64,000 bases of DNA, taken from Streptomyces sp. NA02950 (lineage in GTDB: Bacteria; Actinomycetota; Actinomycetes; Streptomycetales; Streptomycetaceae). The stretch's first letter is position 1, and the number at the start of each line of letters is the position of its first letter. Under the pieces are notes generated by a model that had not been told where the DNA came from, did not search any database, and saw only the letters and a list, made by a program, of their open reading frames with translations. This document shows, piece after piece, positions 46,332-54,694 of this stretch. The position numbers and the translations under genes were made by a program. The stretch lies in assembly GCF_013364155.1 (NCBI RefSeq), contig NZ_CP054916.1, positions 1,487,001 through 1,551,000 of the forward strand, written 5' to 3'.

Positions 46332-47669
46332 TCAGATGGTGGTGGACGCGCCCTGGACCGGTGCGGCCGCGGGGGCGTCGGACTGCTCGTGGACCTCGTT
46401 GCGCAGGGTCTCGGCGAGCAGCAGCAGGCAGACCAGGGACACCGCAGCGGAGCCGATCATGAACCAGGCGACCGACGAGCCTTTCCCGGTCGCGTCCAGC
46501 AGCGCGGTGGTCACGGCGGGCGTGGCGGCACTGCCCAGGAGTCCCGACAACATGTAACTCACCGACAGACCCGAGTAGCGGACCTTGGTCCCGAACAGCT
46601 CGGCCAGGAACGTGGCGATGGGCCCGTAGTTGGCGGCGAACGCCGTCATCAGCAGCAGATAGCCCAGCAGCACCAGCCCGAACTGCTTGGTGTCCATCAG
46701 CCAGAACATCGGGAAGGCGACCACCGCTTCGCCGACGATGCCGCCGATGATCACCGGCTTGCGTCCGAAGCGGTCGGACAGCGCGCCGAACGCGGGAATG
46801 AACCCGATCGCGGCCACACAGGACAACAGCGCGACCGTGAGCATCGTGCCGCGGGACAGTCCCAGGGTGTCCGTACCGTAGGTCAGGCCGAACGCGACGA
46901 GGATGTTGAACGCCACCCCCGTGGACATCGTGGCGACTCCGCCGAGGACGACCTGCCGCCCGTACCTGCGGAACACCTCGGCCAGTGGCAGCCGCACCTG
47001 AGTGTCCTCCTGTTTGACCTCCTGGAACGCGGGGGTCTCCGTGGTCCGTGACCGGATGACCAGCCCGACCAGGACGAGCAGACAACTGGCCAGGAAGGGA
47101 ATCCGCCAGCCCCAGGACAGCAGGTCCTTCTCCGGGAGCAGGGCCACGAGCAGGAACGCCGAGTTGGCCATCAGCGTGCCGATCGGCACACCGGTCTGCA
47201 CCCAGGAACCGAAGAATCCGCGCTTGCCCCTCGGCGCGTGCTCGACGGTCATCAGCACCGCTCCGCCCCACTCGCCGCCCAGGGCGAGTCCCTGGACGAC
47301 CCGCAGGGTCAGCAGCAGGATCGGAGCCCAGATTCCGACACTCCCGTAGGTGGGCAGCAGGCCGATGGCGAAGGTGGCCGCGCCCATCATCGAGAGCGAG
47401 ATCAGCAGCATCGACTTCCGCCCGAGCCGGTCTCCGAAGTGGCCGAAGACGGCCGCTCCGATCAGCCGGGCGAGATAGGCGGAGGCGAACGTGCCGAACG
47501 CCAGCAGCGTTCCGACGAGAGGGTCGAACGTGGGGAAGAAGAGCTTGTTGAAGGCGATTGCCGATGCCGTGGCGAAGACGAACAGGTCGTACCACTCGAC
47601 CGCGGTCCCGATGACACTTGCGACGGCTACTTTTCGGACCGACAGATGGTGGTCTGGTGTCTGTGTCAT
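46332..47669 (-). CDS. MFS transporter, metabolite:H+ symporter (MHS) type
   Basis: 445 residues, about 12 membrane spans. MHS signatures: VASVIGTAVEWYDLFVFATA, AVFGHFGDRLGRKSMLLISL, GGEWGGAVLMTVEHAPRGKR GFFGSWVQTG. Relatives carry betaine, proline, shikimate, citrate or phthalate; here a small organic acid or zwitterion is likely. It is between the aldehyde dehydrogenase and ridA genes on the same strand, so it belongs to the same catabolic run. A second MHS gene lies 4 kb away. Confidence 0.88.
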   Translation of the reverse strand: MTQTPDHHLSVRKVAVASVIGTAVEWYDLFVFATASAIAFNKLFFPTFDPLVGTLLAFGTFASAYLARLIGAAVFGHFGDRLGRKSMLLISLSMMGAATFAIGLLPTYGSVGIWAPILLLTLRVVQGLALGGEWGGAVLMTVEHAPRGKRGFFGSWVQTGVPIGTLMANSAFLLVALLPEKDLLSWGWRIPFLASCLLVLVGLVIRSRTTETPAFQEVKQEDTQVRLPLAEVFRRYGRQVVLGGVATMSTGVAFNILVAFGLTYGTDTLGLSRGTMLTVALLSCVAAIGFIPAFGALSDRFGRKPVIIGGIVGEAVVAFPMFWLMDTKQFGLVLLGYLLLMTAFAANYGPIATFLAELFGTKVRYSGLSVSYMLSGLLGSAATPAVTTALLDATGKGSSVAWFMIGSAAVSLVCLLLLAETLRNEVHEQSDAPAAAPVQGASTTI

Positions 47670-47683
47670 AACGTCTCCGTGTG

Positions 47684-49141
47684 CTATCGGGTCTCGGTGC
47701 CGGCCGGGGGCCCGAGCGGGCTCTGGTGCGCGGCCATGACGTGTTTGACGCGGGTGTAGTCGTCGAATCCGTAGCGGCTCAGATCGCGGCCGATGCCGGA
47801 CCGCTTGTAACCACCGTGCGGCATCTCGGCGAGGATGACCTGGTGGCAGTTGAGCCAGACGCAGCCGAAGTCCAGTTCGGCGCTGAGCCGTGTCGCGCGG
47901 CCCAGATCGGCGGTCCAGACGCTGGAGGCCAGGCCGAAGTCGACGCCGTTGGCCAGCTCCACGGCTTCCGTCTCGGTGTCGAACGGCTGCACCGTGACCA
48001 CTGGGCCGAAGGTCTCCTGCTGGACCACCGCGTCGTCCTGGCGCACACCGGAGATGACGGTGGGCTCGAAGAAGCAGCCCGGGCGGTCGAGCCGCTTGCC
48101 GCCGGTCTCGACCACGGCGTGGTCCGGCAGCCCGGCCAGGACGGAGCTCACCCGGTCGGCCTGGGCGGCGCTGTTGAGGGGGCCGAAGAAGACTTCCTCG
48201 GACGGGGGCCCGGTACGGGTGGCCCGGGCCGCTTCGACGAGCGCCGCGAGCACCGCGTCGTAAGCGGGGCGTTCGACCAGCACCCGGGTGACGGCGGTGC
48301 AGTCCTGGCCCGCGTTGAAGAAGGCCGCGTCGGCGAGGGCGCGGGCCGTGCGCCGCGGGTCGACGTCGGCGAAGACGACGGCCGGGGCCTTGCCGCCCAG
48401 CTCCAGGTGGACGTTCTTCACCTCCGCCGAGGCCGCGGCCATGACCTCGGAACCGGCGCGGGTCGAGCCGGTGATGGCGACCATGTCGACGCCCTCGTGC
48501 CCGGCCAGGGCGCGCCCGGTGTCCCGGTCACCGCACACGACGTTGACGACGCCGGGAGGGAAGACCCGGGCCGCGAGCTCGCCGAGCAGCACCGTGGACC
48601 ACGGGGTGGTGTCGGAGGGCTTCAGCACGACCGTGTTGCCCGCCGCGAGGGCCGGTCCGAGCTTCCACACGGCCATCATGAACGGGTAGTTCCAGGGAGT
48701 GACCTGCGCGACCACTCCCACCGGCTCGCGGCGGACGTACGAGGTGTGGCCCTCCTGGTACTCGCCCGCCGCCACGCCCTCCAGGACCCGGGCGGCCCCT
48801 GCGAAGAAGCGCAATTGATCGGCGCCCCGGAGGATTTCGAGAGCGCGGGTGGTCTCGCGGGGCTTGCCGGTGGCGCGTACCTCGGCGTCCAGCAGCCGGT
48901 CCGCGTGCTCGGCCACGAGATCGGCGAGGCGCAGCAGCGCCTCCTGACGTTGGCTCGGGGTGGAGCGGCGCCATGAGGCGAAGGCCCCGCGGGCGGCGGT
49001 GACGGCGGTGTCGACGTCGGCGGCGGAGGAGCGCGGCGCGGTGCCGTAGATCTCACCGGTGGCAGGGTCGGTGAGTTCCATGCGCGCGGCGACCGTGGCC
49101 GGTTCGCCGTCGACGATGTTGTGCAGAACCAGATCAGACAT
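47684..49141 (-). CDS. NAD(P)-dependent aldehyde dehydrogenase (aminobutyraldehyde-type)
   Basis: 485 residues from ATG 49141, overlapping the TPP-enzyme stop by 8 bp. ALDH fold: TPWNYPFMMAVWKLGPALAA GNTVVLKPSD, ITGSTRAGSEV, general-base Glu in HLELGGKAPA and the nucleophile Cys in FFNAGQDCTAVTRVL. The NAGQDC form is typical of gamma-aminobutyraldehyde and betaine aldehyde dehydrogenases. Being coupled to a 2-oxo-acid decarboxylase-like gene, it probably oxidises the aldehyde that enzyme makes. Confidence 0.88.
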   Translation of the reverse strand: MSDLVLHNIVDGEPATVAARMELTDPATGEIYGTAPRSSAADVDTAVTAARGAFASWRRSTPSQRQEALLRLADLVAEHADRLLDAEVRATGKPRETTRALEILRGADQLRFFAGAARVLEGVAAGEYQEGHTSYVRREPVGVVAQVTPWNYPFMMAVWKLGPALAAGNTVVLKPSDTTPWSTVLLGELAARVFPPGVVNVVCGDRDTGRALAGHEGVDMVAITGSTRAGSEVMAAASAEVKNVHLELGGKAPAVVFADVDPRRTARALADAAFFNAGQDCTAVTRVLVERPAYDAVLAALVEAARATRTGPPSEEVFFGPLNSAAQADRVSSVLAGLPDHAVVETGGKRLDRPGCFFEPTVISGVRQDDAVVQQETFGPVVTVQPFDTETEAVELANGVDFGLASSVWTADLGRATRLSAELDFGCVWLNCHQVILAEMPHGGYKRSGIGRDLSRYGFDDYTRVKHVMAAHQSPLGPPAGTETR

Positions 49142-50807
49142 GCTGGTGTTCCTCACGGAGGGAGTCGACGGTGACACCGGGAGCCAGGAGTCCCTCGGTG
49201 ACCTTCAGTTCGATCAGTGCCGCGGTGCCGGAGGTCAGCGACCGCTCCAGGGCCGCCGGGAATTCTCCGTACGTGGTGACCGTCTCGCCGTGGGCGCCGA
49301 AGGCCCGGGCGAGGGCGGCGAAGTCCGGGTTGACCAGGCCGGTGCCGCTGACCCGCCCCGGGTAGCTCTGCTCCTGGTGCTGGCGGATCGTGCCGTACGT
49401 GGAGTTGTTGAGGACGAGGACGAGCGGGGCCGCCCCCTCCGCGACGGCGGTGGCGAGCTCCTGGCCGTTCATCAGGAAACAGCCGTCGCCCGCTACGGAG
49501 ACCACCTGCCGACCGGGTTCGGCGATCGCGGCGGCGACGGCGGCGGGGATGCCGTAGCCCATCGAGCCGTTGCGCGGGGCGAGTTGCCGCCACCCGTCGC
49601 GGTAGGTGAGGAAGCGCTGCGCCCAGACGGCGTGGTTGCCGGCGCCGAAGGTGACCACGGTGTCATGGGGCAGCCGCGCGTCCAGGTGGGCGAATACGGC
49701 GCCGAGGTCCAGCGGGTCGTCGTCCGGCACCGGCGTACGGAACTCCAGGTGCGCGGCGCGGTCCTGCTTGGTCAGCGGGCCCCAGGGCACCGCGGTGCCG
49801 GGAAGCAGACCGCGTACCGCCTCGCCGAAGGCCTCGGGCCCGGCGAGCAGGGCGAGGTCGGCCGGGTAGAGCGGGGCGGGCGGCTGCGGTGCGGGCAGCG
49901 CCTGGACCAGGCGCGGGCCGGTCCCGTCGGCGGGGAGCAGGGTGAAGCCGTCGGTGCACACGTCGCCGGGCGCGGTGCCGACGCAGATCAGCAGGTCGGC
50001 CGCGCGCACTCGTTCGGCGACGGTGTCGGCCCGTCCGTAGCCCAGCGCCCCGATGTAGCTCTCGCTGTCGTTGTCGACCAGGTCCTGGCAGCGGAAGTCG
50101 ACGGTGACGGGCAGCGACCATGCCTCGGCCCACTCCCGTACGTCGGCGCGGGCCCGGCCGGTCCAGCGGCTGCCGCCGAGCAGCAGCAGCGGGCGCTCGG
50201 CGGCGCCCAGCAGGGCGGCCAGCCGGTCACGTTCGGCGGCGGAGACCGCGCCGGCGGGCACGGGCAGCGGGGCGGCGTCGGGCACCTGGACGGTGTCGGT
50301 GAGCATGTCCTCCGGCAGCCCGAGGACGACCGGCCCGGGGCGCCCGCTGCCCGCCACGGCGAAGGCGCGGGCCACGTGCTCGGGGATGCGGGCGGCGTCC
50401 TCGATGGTCTCGACCAGCTTGGCGTTGGTGCCGAAGGTGGCACGCAGGTCCAGTTCCTGGAAGGAGTCACGGTGGGTGTGGCCGCGCGGTACGAGCCCGA
50501 TGAAGAGCACCAGCGGGGTGGCGTCCTGGTGTGCGGTGTGCAGGGCGACCAGTGCGTTGGTGGCGCCGGGGCCACGGGTGGTGAAGCACACGCCCGCGCG
50601 GCCGGTGAGCTTGCCGTGGGCCTCGGCCATGTAGGCCGCGCCGCCCTCGTGGCGGCAGACGACCATCCGGACGGGGGCGTCGTGCAGGGCGTCGAGCGCG
50701 GCGAGGTAGCTCTCGCCGGGGACGCCGTACACGGTGTCGACGCCGTGCCGGACGAGCTGGTCGATGAGGACCTGCCCACCGGTGCGGGCGGGGTACTGCG
50801 GTGTCAT
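49134..50807 (-). CDS. Thiamine pyrophosphate-dependent enzyme (acetolactate synthase/2-oxo acid decarboxylase family)
   Basis: 557 residues. N-terminal PYR domain with the catalytic Glu in VCRHEGGAAYMAEAHGKLTG (so it is not glyoxylate carboligase, which lacks this Glu), a central domain and the C-terminal PP domain with the TPP/Mg motif GDGCFLMNGQELATAVAEGA followed by LNNSTYGT. It lies between an MHS transporter gene (ATGA overlap) and the coupled aldehyde dehydrogenase. Together with the urease, the order matches a 2-ketoarginine decarboxylase (AruI-like) role: 2-oxo acid to aldehyde to acid. This is an inference from context, not from a diagnostic residue. Confidence 0.85.
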   Translation of the reverse strand: MTPQYPARTGGQVLIDQLVRHGVDTVYGVPGESYLAALDALHDAPVRMVVCRHEGGAAYMAEAHGKLTGRAGVCFTTRGPGATNALVALHTAHQDATPLVLFIGLVPRGHTHRDSFQELDLRATFGTNAKLVETIEDAARIPEHVARAFAVAGSGRPGPVVLGLPEDMLTDTVQVPDAAPLPVPAGAVSAAERDRLAALLGAAERPLLLLGGSRWTGRARADVREWAEAWSLPVTVDFRCQDLVDNDSESYIGALGYGRADTVAERVRAADLLICVGTAPGDVCTDGFTLLPADGTGPRLVQALPAPQPPAPLYPADLALLAGPEAFGEAVRGLLPGTAVPWGPLTKQDRAAHLEFRTPVPDDDPLDLGAVFAHLDARLPHDTVVTFGAGNHAVWAQRFLTYRDGWRQLAPRNGSMGYGIPAAVAAAIAEPGRQVVSVAGDGCFLMNGQELATAVAEGAAPLVLVLNNSTYGTIRQHQEQSYPGRVSGTGLVNPDFAALARAFGAHGETVTTYGEFPAALERSLTSGTAALIELKVTEGLLAPGVTVDSLREEHQHV

Positions 50808-52162
50808 GCGGTGGCCTTCACGGTTGCGGGATGTTCATCGTGTCCGGGATGGTCCGGGCCGAGGCGGCGGCGCAGCGGCGGTCCGGCGAGGCAGGAGCCG
50901 GTGGCCGTGCAGGCTGCGATGAGGATCAGGAGCAGCGCCACGCCCCAGGAGGCGCCGTCGGCGAGGCCGGTCAGCCAGGCGGCAGCCAGCGGGACGAGGC
51001 CGCCCAGGACGCCGGCGAGGTTGTAGGACATGGCGACCGCGCTGTAGCGGACGGTGTCGGGGAACATCCCCGTCACGACGGCGCCGATCGCCGCGTAGGG
51101 GATGGAGATGACGGCGACGCCGAGGGAGACGCCGAGCATCACCAGTCCGGTGTGCCGGGTGTCGATGAGCCAGAAGGTGGGGAAGGCCACCAGCACGGAG
51201 ACGACTCCCCCGACGGCGCACACCTTCCAGGGGCCGACGCGGTCGGCGAGCCGTCCGGCGACGACGATGACGGCGATCTCGGCGACGGCGGCCAGCAGCG
51301 TGGCGTTGATCATCACGGACTTGTCGATGCCGAGCTGTTCGGTGCCGTAGGAGATCACGTAGGTCGTCAGCAGGAAGAAGCCGCCGATACCGAGGAACGC
51401 CGCGGCCACACCGATGAGCATGCGGCCCCAGGTCCTGCGGAACGCCTCGACCAGCGGGGCGGGCGGCGGTCCTTCATGCTCGGCTGCCTCGTGCATGGCG
51501 CGGAAGACCGGGGATTCCTCGATGCGCAGCCGCAGATAGAGCGCGAAGGCGAGCAGCCCGAAGGCGGCCAGGAACGGGATGCGCCAGCCCCACGAGTAGA
51601 ACGCGTCGTCGGGCAACATCCCCACCAGGGCGAAGGCACCACTGGAAAGCAACGTGCCGACCGGGGAGCCGAGTTGGGGGATCGAGGAATAGCTGCCGTG
51701 CTTCTCCTTCGGGGTGTGCTCCAGCGTGAGCAGCATGGCGCCGCTCCATTCGCCGCCGACCGAGACGCCCTGCAGGAAGCGGAGCGCGGCCAGCAGGGCC
51801 GGGGCCCAGACGCCGATCGCGTGGTAGTCGGGGAGCAGTCCGATGCAGCCGGTGGAGGCACCCATCAGGACGACGGTGATGATGAGCGCCGCCTTGCGTC
51901 CGTAGCGGTCGCCGATGTGTCCGAAGACGGCGGCGCCGATGGGCCGGGCCAGGAACCCGACGGCGAAGGTGACGAAGGAGGCGATGGTCGCGGTGGTCGG
52001 GTCCAAGGAGGGGAAGAAGAGCTTGTTGAAGACGAGTGCGGCGGCGGTGCCGTAGAGGAAGTAGTCGTACCACTCCAGGGCGGTGCCGATGAACGCGGCG
52101 GACAGCAGGCGTTTGATGTCTCCCGCGCTGGGCCGAGGTGGCGCGGTCGGGGTGGTGCTCAC
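50804..52162 (-). CDS. MFS transporter, metabolite:H+ symporter (MHS) type
   Basis: 452 residues from a GTG start, about 12 membrane spans. AAFIGTALEWYDYFLYGTAA, AVFGHIGDRYGRKAALIITV and GGEWSGAMLLTLEHTPKEKH are MHS signatures. It overlaps the TPP-enzyme gene by ATGA, so uptake is tied to that enzyme. It is only moderately like the other MHS gene of the island, so a recent duplication is unlikely. The substrate may be the 2-oxo acid or the parent amino compound. Confidence 0.88.
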   Translation of the reverse strand: MSTTPTAPPRPSAGDIKRLLSAAFIGTALEWYDYFLYGTAAALVFNKLFFPSLDPTTATIASFVTFAVGFLARPIGAAVFGHIGDRYGRKAALIITVVLMGASTGCIGLLPDYHAIGVWAPALLAALRFLQGVSVGGEWSGAMLLTLEHTPKEKHGSYSSIPQLGSPVGTLLSSGAFALVGMLPDDAFYSWGWRIPFLAAFGLLAFALYLRLRIEESPVFRAMHEAAEHEGPPPAPLVEAFRRTWGRMLIGVAAAFLGIGGFFLLTTYVISYGTEQLGIDKSVMINATLLAAVAEIAVIVVAGRLADRVGPWKVCAVGGVVSVLVAFPTFWLIDTRHTGLVMLGVSLGVAVISIPYAAIGAVVTGMFPDTVRYSAVAMSYNLAGVLGGLVPLAAAWLTGLADGASWGVALLLILIAACTATGSCLAGPPLRRRLGPDHPGHDEHPATVKATA

Positions 52163-52288
52163 GGATTCTCCATGGGGACGGCGGTGGCCGGCGGCGGCCG
52201 GGGGACGGAGGAACCGGCCGGGCGGGCGGGCGGTGGGTGGCCCGTAGCCCCGGTGCGAGGGCGGTGCGGCACGTGCGGGGTTTCCGGG

Positions 52289-53974
52289 TCAGGCCAGGTG
52301 GTGGAGCTGGGCGAGCGGCAGTTCGGTGGCGGCGTCGGTGGTGGTGGGCAGGCCGTCGACGAGGACGGGTGCGGGTTCGCGGGGCACCTCGACGCGCGGG
52401 GTCGCGGTGTTGTGGAGCATGTCGGCGCGGGTCAGCCCGCGGGCGCCGCGCACCGCCGCGTAGCGCAAGCCTCCGGGGAGGGCGGCGCGGGCCTTGGTGT
52501 CCTCGAGGGCGGCTTGGGCGACGAAGATCCGCGACAACCGGGACGGCGCGTCGCCGAGAGCGCCGAAGTAGGGGCCGTAGGTACGGGGCTGGGTGAGCCG
52601 GGTCGAGCCGGAGCCCGAGCCGCGATTGCCCCAGGCCACGAAGCCGCCCTTGATGACGAGTTCGGGCTTGGTTCCGAACCAGGCCGGGTGCCACAGCACG
52701 AGATCGGCGAGGCGTCCGGGCTGGGCGGTGCCCACTTCGTGGGCGAGGCCATGGGCGATCGCCGGATTGAGGGTGATCTTGGCGAGGTAGCGCAGCACCC
52801 GCTCGTTCGCGGGGCGCTCCACTCCGCCCTCCCCCGCGCGCAGCGCCTGGACGTGGGCGAGCTGCCAGGTACGCCGCACGGTCTCGGCAATGCGGCCCAT
52901 GCCCATCGAGTCCGAGTTGACGATGCTGATGGCGCCGAGGTCGTGCAGGGCGTTCTCGGCGGCGATGGCGTGGCCGCGGATGCGGCCGCGGGAGATCTCG
53001 ACATCGCTGTGGACGTGATGGTTCTGCCGGTGCACGGTCATCGTCATCGGGAACAGCTCGCCGACGGTGTTCGCCGTATACGGGACGGTGGGGGTGGTCG
53101 AGGACGGCAGGATGTTCGGCTCGGAGAGGACCTCCAGCAGATCGGGGTGTCCGCCGCCGCCTTCCACGTGGTACGCGTGCACGGTGCGGCCGCGGGTGGC
53201 GCCGATGGTGTCGCGCAGATATCCCGATTCGTTCATCGAGTCGGTGTGCAGTGCGACGGGCAGATCGGCGTGTTCGGCGGTGGCCAGGCAGGTGTCGATG
53301 ATGCGCGGGGTGGCCCCGAAGTCCTCATGGATCTTGAAGCCGCCGGCCCCGGCGAGCACCGACTCGTCCAGCAGGGCGCGGGAGCTGGAGGAGCCACGGC
53401 CGAGGAAGGCCACATTGAGCGGGGTGCCGCGCCAGGAACTCATCAGAGTGTGCAGATTGTGGGCCGGGTTGCAGCCGATGTCCCAGACCCCGCCCAGCCC
53501 CATGCCCACCACCGTGGTCACACCGGAGGCGAGCGCGGCGGGCGCGACCTCGGGCGAGGACAGATGCACATGGCTGTCGACGATGCCGGGGGTGGCGATC
53601 AGCCCCTCCCCCGTGACCACCGCGGTGTGCGAGTCGATGGCGAAGTCCACCGGCATCAGGTCCGGGTTGCCCACTCCGCCGACCGCGACGATCCGGCCGT
53701 CCTTGACACCGATGTCGGTCTTGCGGACGCCCAGCACCGGGTCCATCAGCAGCACACTGGAAACCACCAAATCCAGGGCCGAGGCCCGGTCGGAACGCGG
53801 GGAGGCCAGCAGCCCGTCGCGGACGGTCTTGCCGCAGCCGCCCAGCAGTTCGTCGCCAGGGGTGCCGTCGTCGGCCTCCACCTCCACCCACAGACAGGTG
53901 TCGCCCAGGCGGACACGGTCACCGGTGGTGGGGCCGTAGAGGGCGTTGTACGTGCATCGGTCGATCCGCGTCAT
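52289..53974 (-). CDS. ureC: Urease subunit alpha, divergent form
   Basis: 561 residues. Nickel ligands of urease are conserved: HVH in GIVDSHVHLSS, carbamylated Lys and His in GGFKIHEDFGATP, VALHTDSMNESGY, HAYHVEGGGGHPDLL and Asp in VNSDSMGMGR. The mobile flap differs: the canonical CHH triplet (Cys319-His320-His321 in Klebsiella) aligns to VHR in MTVHRQNHHVHSD, so the flap Cys is Val, although the catalytic His is kept. The loop after the fourth His is two residues shorter. It is coupled to the fused gamma-beta gene by ATGA. No ureE, F, G or D gene is in the window, so nickel insertion must rely on genes elsewhere, or the enzyme is not a classical urease. Confidence 0.83.
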   Translation of the reverse strand: MTRIDRCTYNALYGPTTGDRVRLGDTCLWVEVEADDGTPGDELLGGCGKTVRDGLLASPRSDRASALDLVVSSVLLMDPVLGVRKTDIGVKDGRIVAVGGVGNPDLMPVDFAIDSHTAVVTGEGLIATPGIVDSHVHLSSPEVAPAALASGVTTVVGMGLGGVWDIGCNPAHNLHTLMSSWRGTPLNVAFLGRGSSSSRALLDESVLAGAGGFKIHEDFGATPRIIDTCLATAEHADLPVALHTDSMNESGYLRDTIGATRGRTVHAYHVEGGGGHPDLLEVLSEPNILPSSTTPTVPYTANTVGELFPMTMTVHRQNHHVHSDVEISRGRIRGHAIAAENALHDLGAISIVNSDSMGMGRIAETVRRTWQLAHVQALRAGEGGVERPANERVLRYLAKITLNPAIAHGLAHEVGTAQPGRLADLVLWHPAWFGTKPELVIKGGFVAWGNRGSGSGSTRLTQPRTYGPYFGALGDAPSRLSRIFVAQAALEDTKARAALPGGLRYAAVRGARGLTRADMLHNTATPRVEVPREPAPVLVDGLPTTTDAATELPLAQLHHLA

Positions 53975-54573
53975 GCCGACTCCTCCGGTTCATCTCCGTC
54001 GTGGCGGGCGGCCACCAGGTCCACCTCACGTTCGGTCCCCGGCTCGAAGGCCAGGGCAGTTCCCGCCGCGACGTCCAGCCGCATCCCGGCGGCGGCCTCC
54101 CGGTCCAGTTCGAGGGCGGAATTGGCCTCCGCGAGCGGGTAGTGCGAGGAGAGGTAGACGGTGCGGTCGCCGTTGTTGCGGATCGTCAGCCGCAGCCGGG
54201 GCCGCCCGGCGTTGATCAGCACCGGCTCCGCGGCCGTACGGACCGCCCCGGGGGCGTGGTCCGCCGCGCCACCCACGATCGGGTTCTCCACCGCGACCAG
54301 GGACGTTCCGCTCGGGAACAGCGCTTCGACCTGGACCGTGCCGACGAGGGCGGGCACTCCCTCCAGCACATCGTCCACGGTCAGCAGCGACCGCCCGGCC
54401 TCGATCACCTCGTCCAGGCTCGCCCCGTCCCAGGCCGCCTCCAGCACCTCGTCGCAGATGAGGGCGATGGCCTCCGGGGCGTTCAGCCGCCGGCCGCGCG
54501 CACGGCGGCGGCGGGCCAGTTCGGCGACGGTGAAGAGCTGGACCCGTTCCAGCTCGCGAGGGGTCAGATGCAC
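53971..54573 (-). CDS. ureAB: Fused urease gamma-beta subunit
   Basis: 200 residues from a GTG start. Residues 1-100 match the gamma subunit (HLTPRELERVQLFTVAELAR, LNAPEAIALICDEVLEAAWD, VLEGVPALVGTVQVEALFPS), and about 105-200 match the beta subunit (TIRNNGDRTVYLSSHYPLAE, MRLDVAAGTALAFEPGTERE). The classical beta motif GSHFHF is SSHYPL here. Gamma-beta fusions also occur in other bacteria. It is the first gene of the urease pair, divergent from a PucR-type gene 121 bp away. Confidence 0.87.
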   Translation of the reverse strand: MHLTPRELERVQLFTVAELARRRRARGRRLNAPEAIALICDEVLEAAWDGASLDEVIEAGRSLLTVDDVLEGVPALVGTVQVEALFPSGTSLVAVENPIVGGAADHAPGAVRTAAEPVLINAGRPRLRLTIRNNGDRTVYLSSHYPLAEANSALELDREAAAGMRLDVAAGTALAFEPGTEREVDLVAARHDGDEPEESA

Positions 54574-54619
54574 TGCGTGACCTCCTGGGCGGTAGACCCC
54601 GGTGCGTGTCGCCCGGGAG

Positions 54620-54646
54620 TTCCATCAGAATCCCGGGGCGATGGAA
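54620..54646. promoter_or_regulatory. Inverted repeat TTCCATC-N13-GATGGAA in the urease/PucR divergent region
   Basis: Perfect 7-bp arms at 54620-54626 and 54640-54646, 47 bp upstream of the urease GTG and 12 bp before the PucR gene's -35-like box. It is a plausible PucR operator acting on both promoters. Confidence 0.5.
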
Positions 54647-54657
54647 TCCAGCCAAGG

Positions 54658-54687
54658 TTGAAATGCATCCCATACGCTGACCAGAAT
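54658..54687 (+). promoter_or_regulatory. Promoter of the PucR-type gene, consistent with a leaderless transcript
   Basis: TTGAAA (54658-54663), 18 bp, CAGAAT (54682-54687) is close to the vegetative consensus. Transcription would begin about 7 bp later, at the ATG at 54695. No Shine-Dalgarno sequence lies before either possible start, which fits leaderless translation. Confidence 0.5.
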
Positions 54688-54694
54688 CGTGCAC

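Noticed and set aside
49134..50807. Reading the TPP enzyme as glyoxylate carboligase of the allantoin pathway (because of PucR and urease)
   Set aside because: The catalytic Glu that glyoxylate carboligase lacks is present in VCRHEGGAAYMAEA, and no allantoin or hyi/glxR genes are nearby.
50801..54142. A 1,113-codon plus-strand open frame
   Set aside because: It is antisense to the MHS transporter and urease alpha genes, Gly/Asp/His-rich, with no recognisable domains; a typical high-GC shadow.
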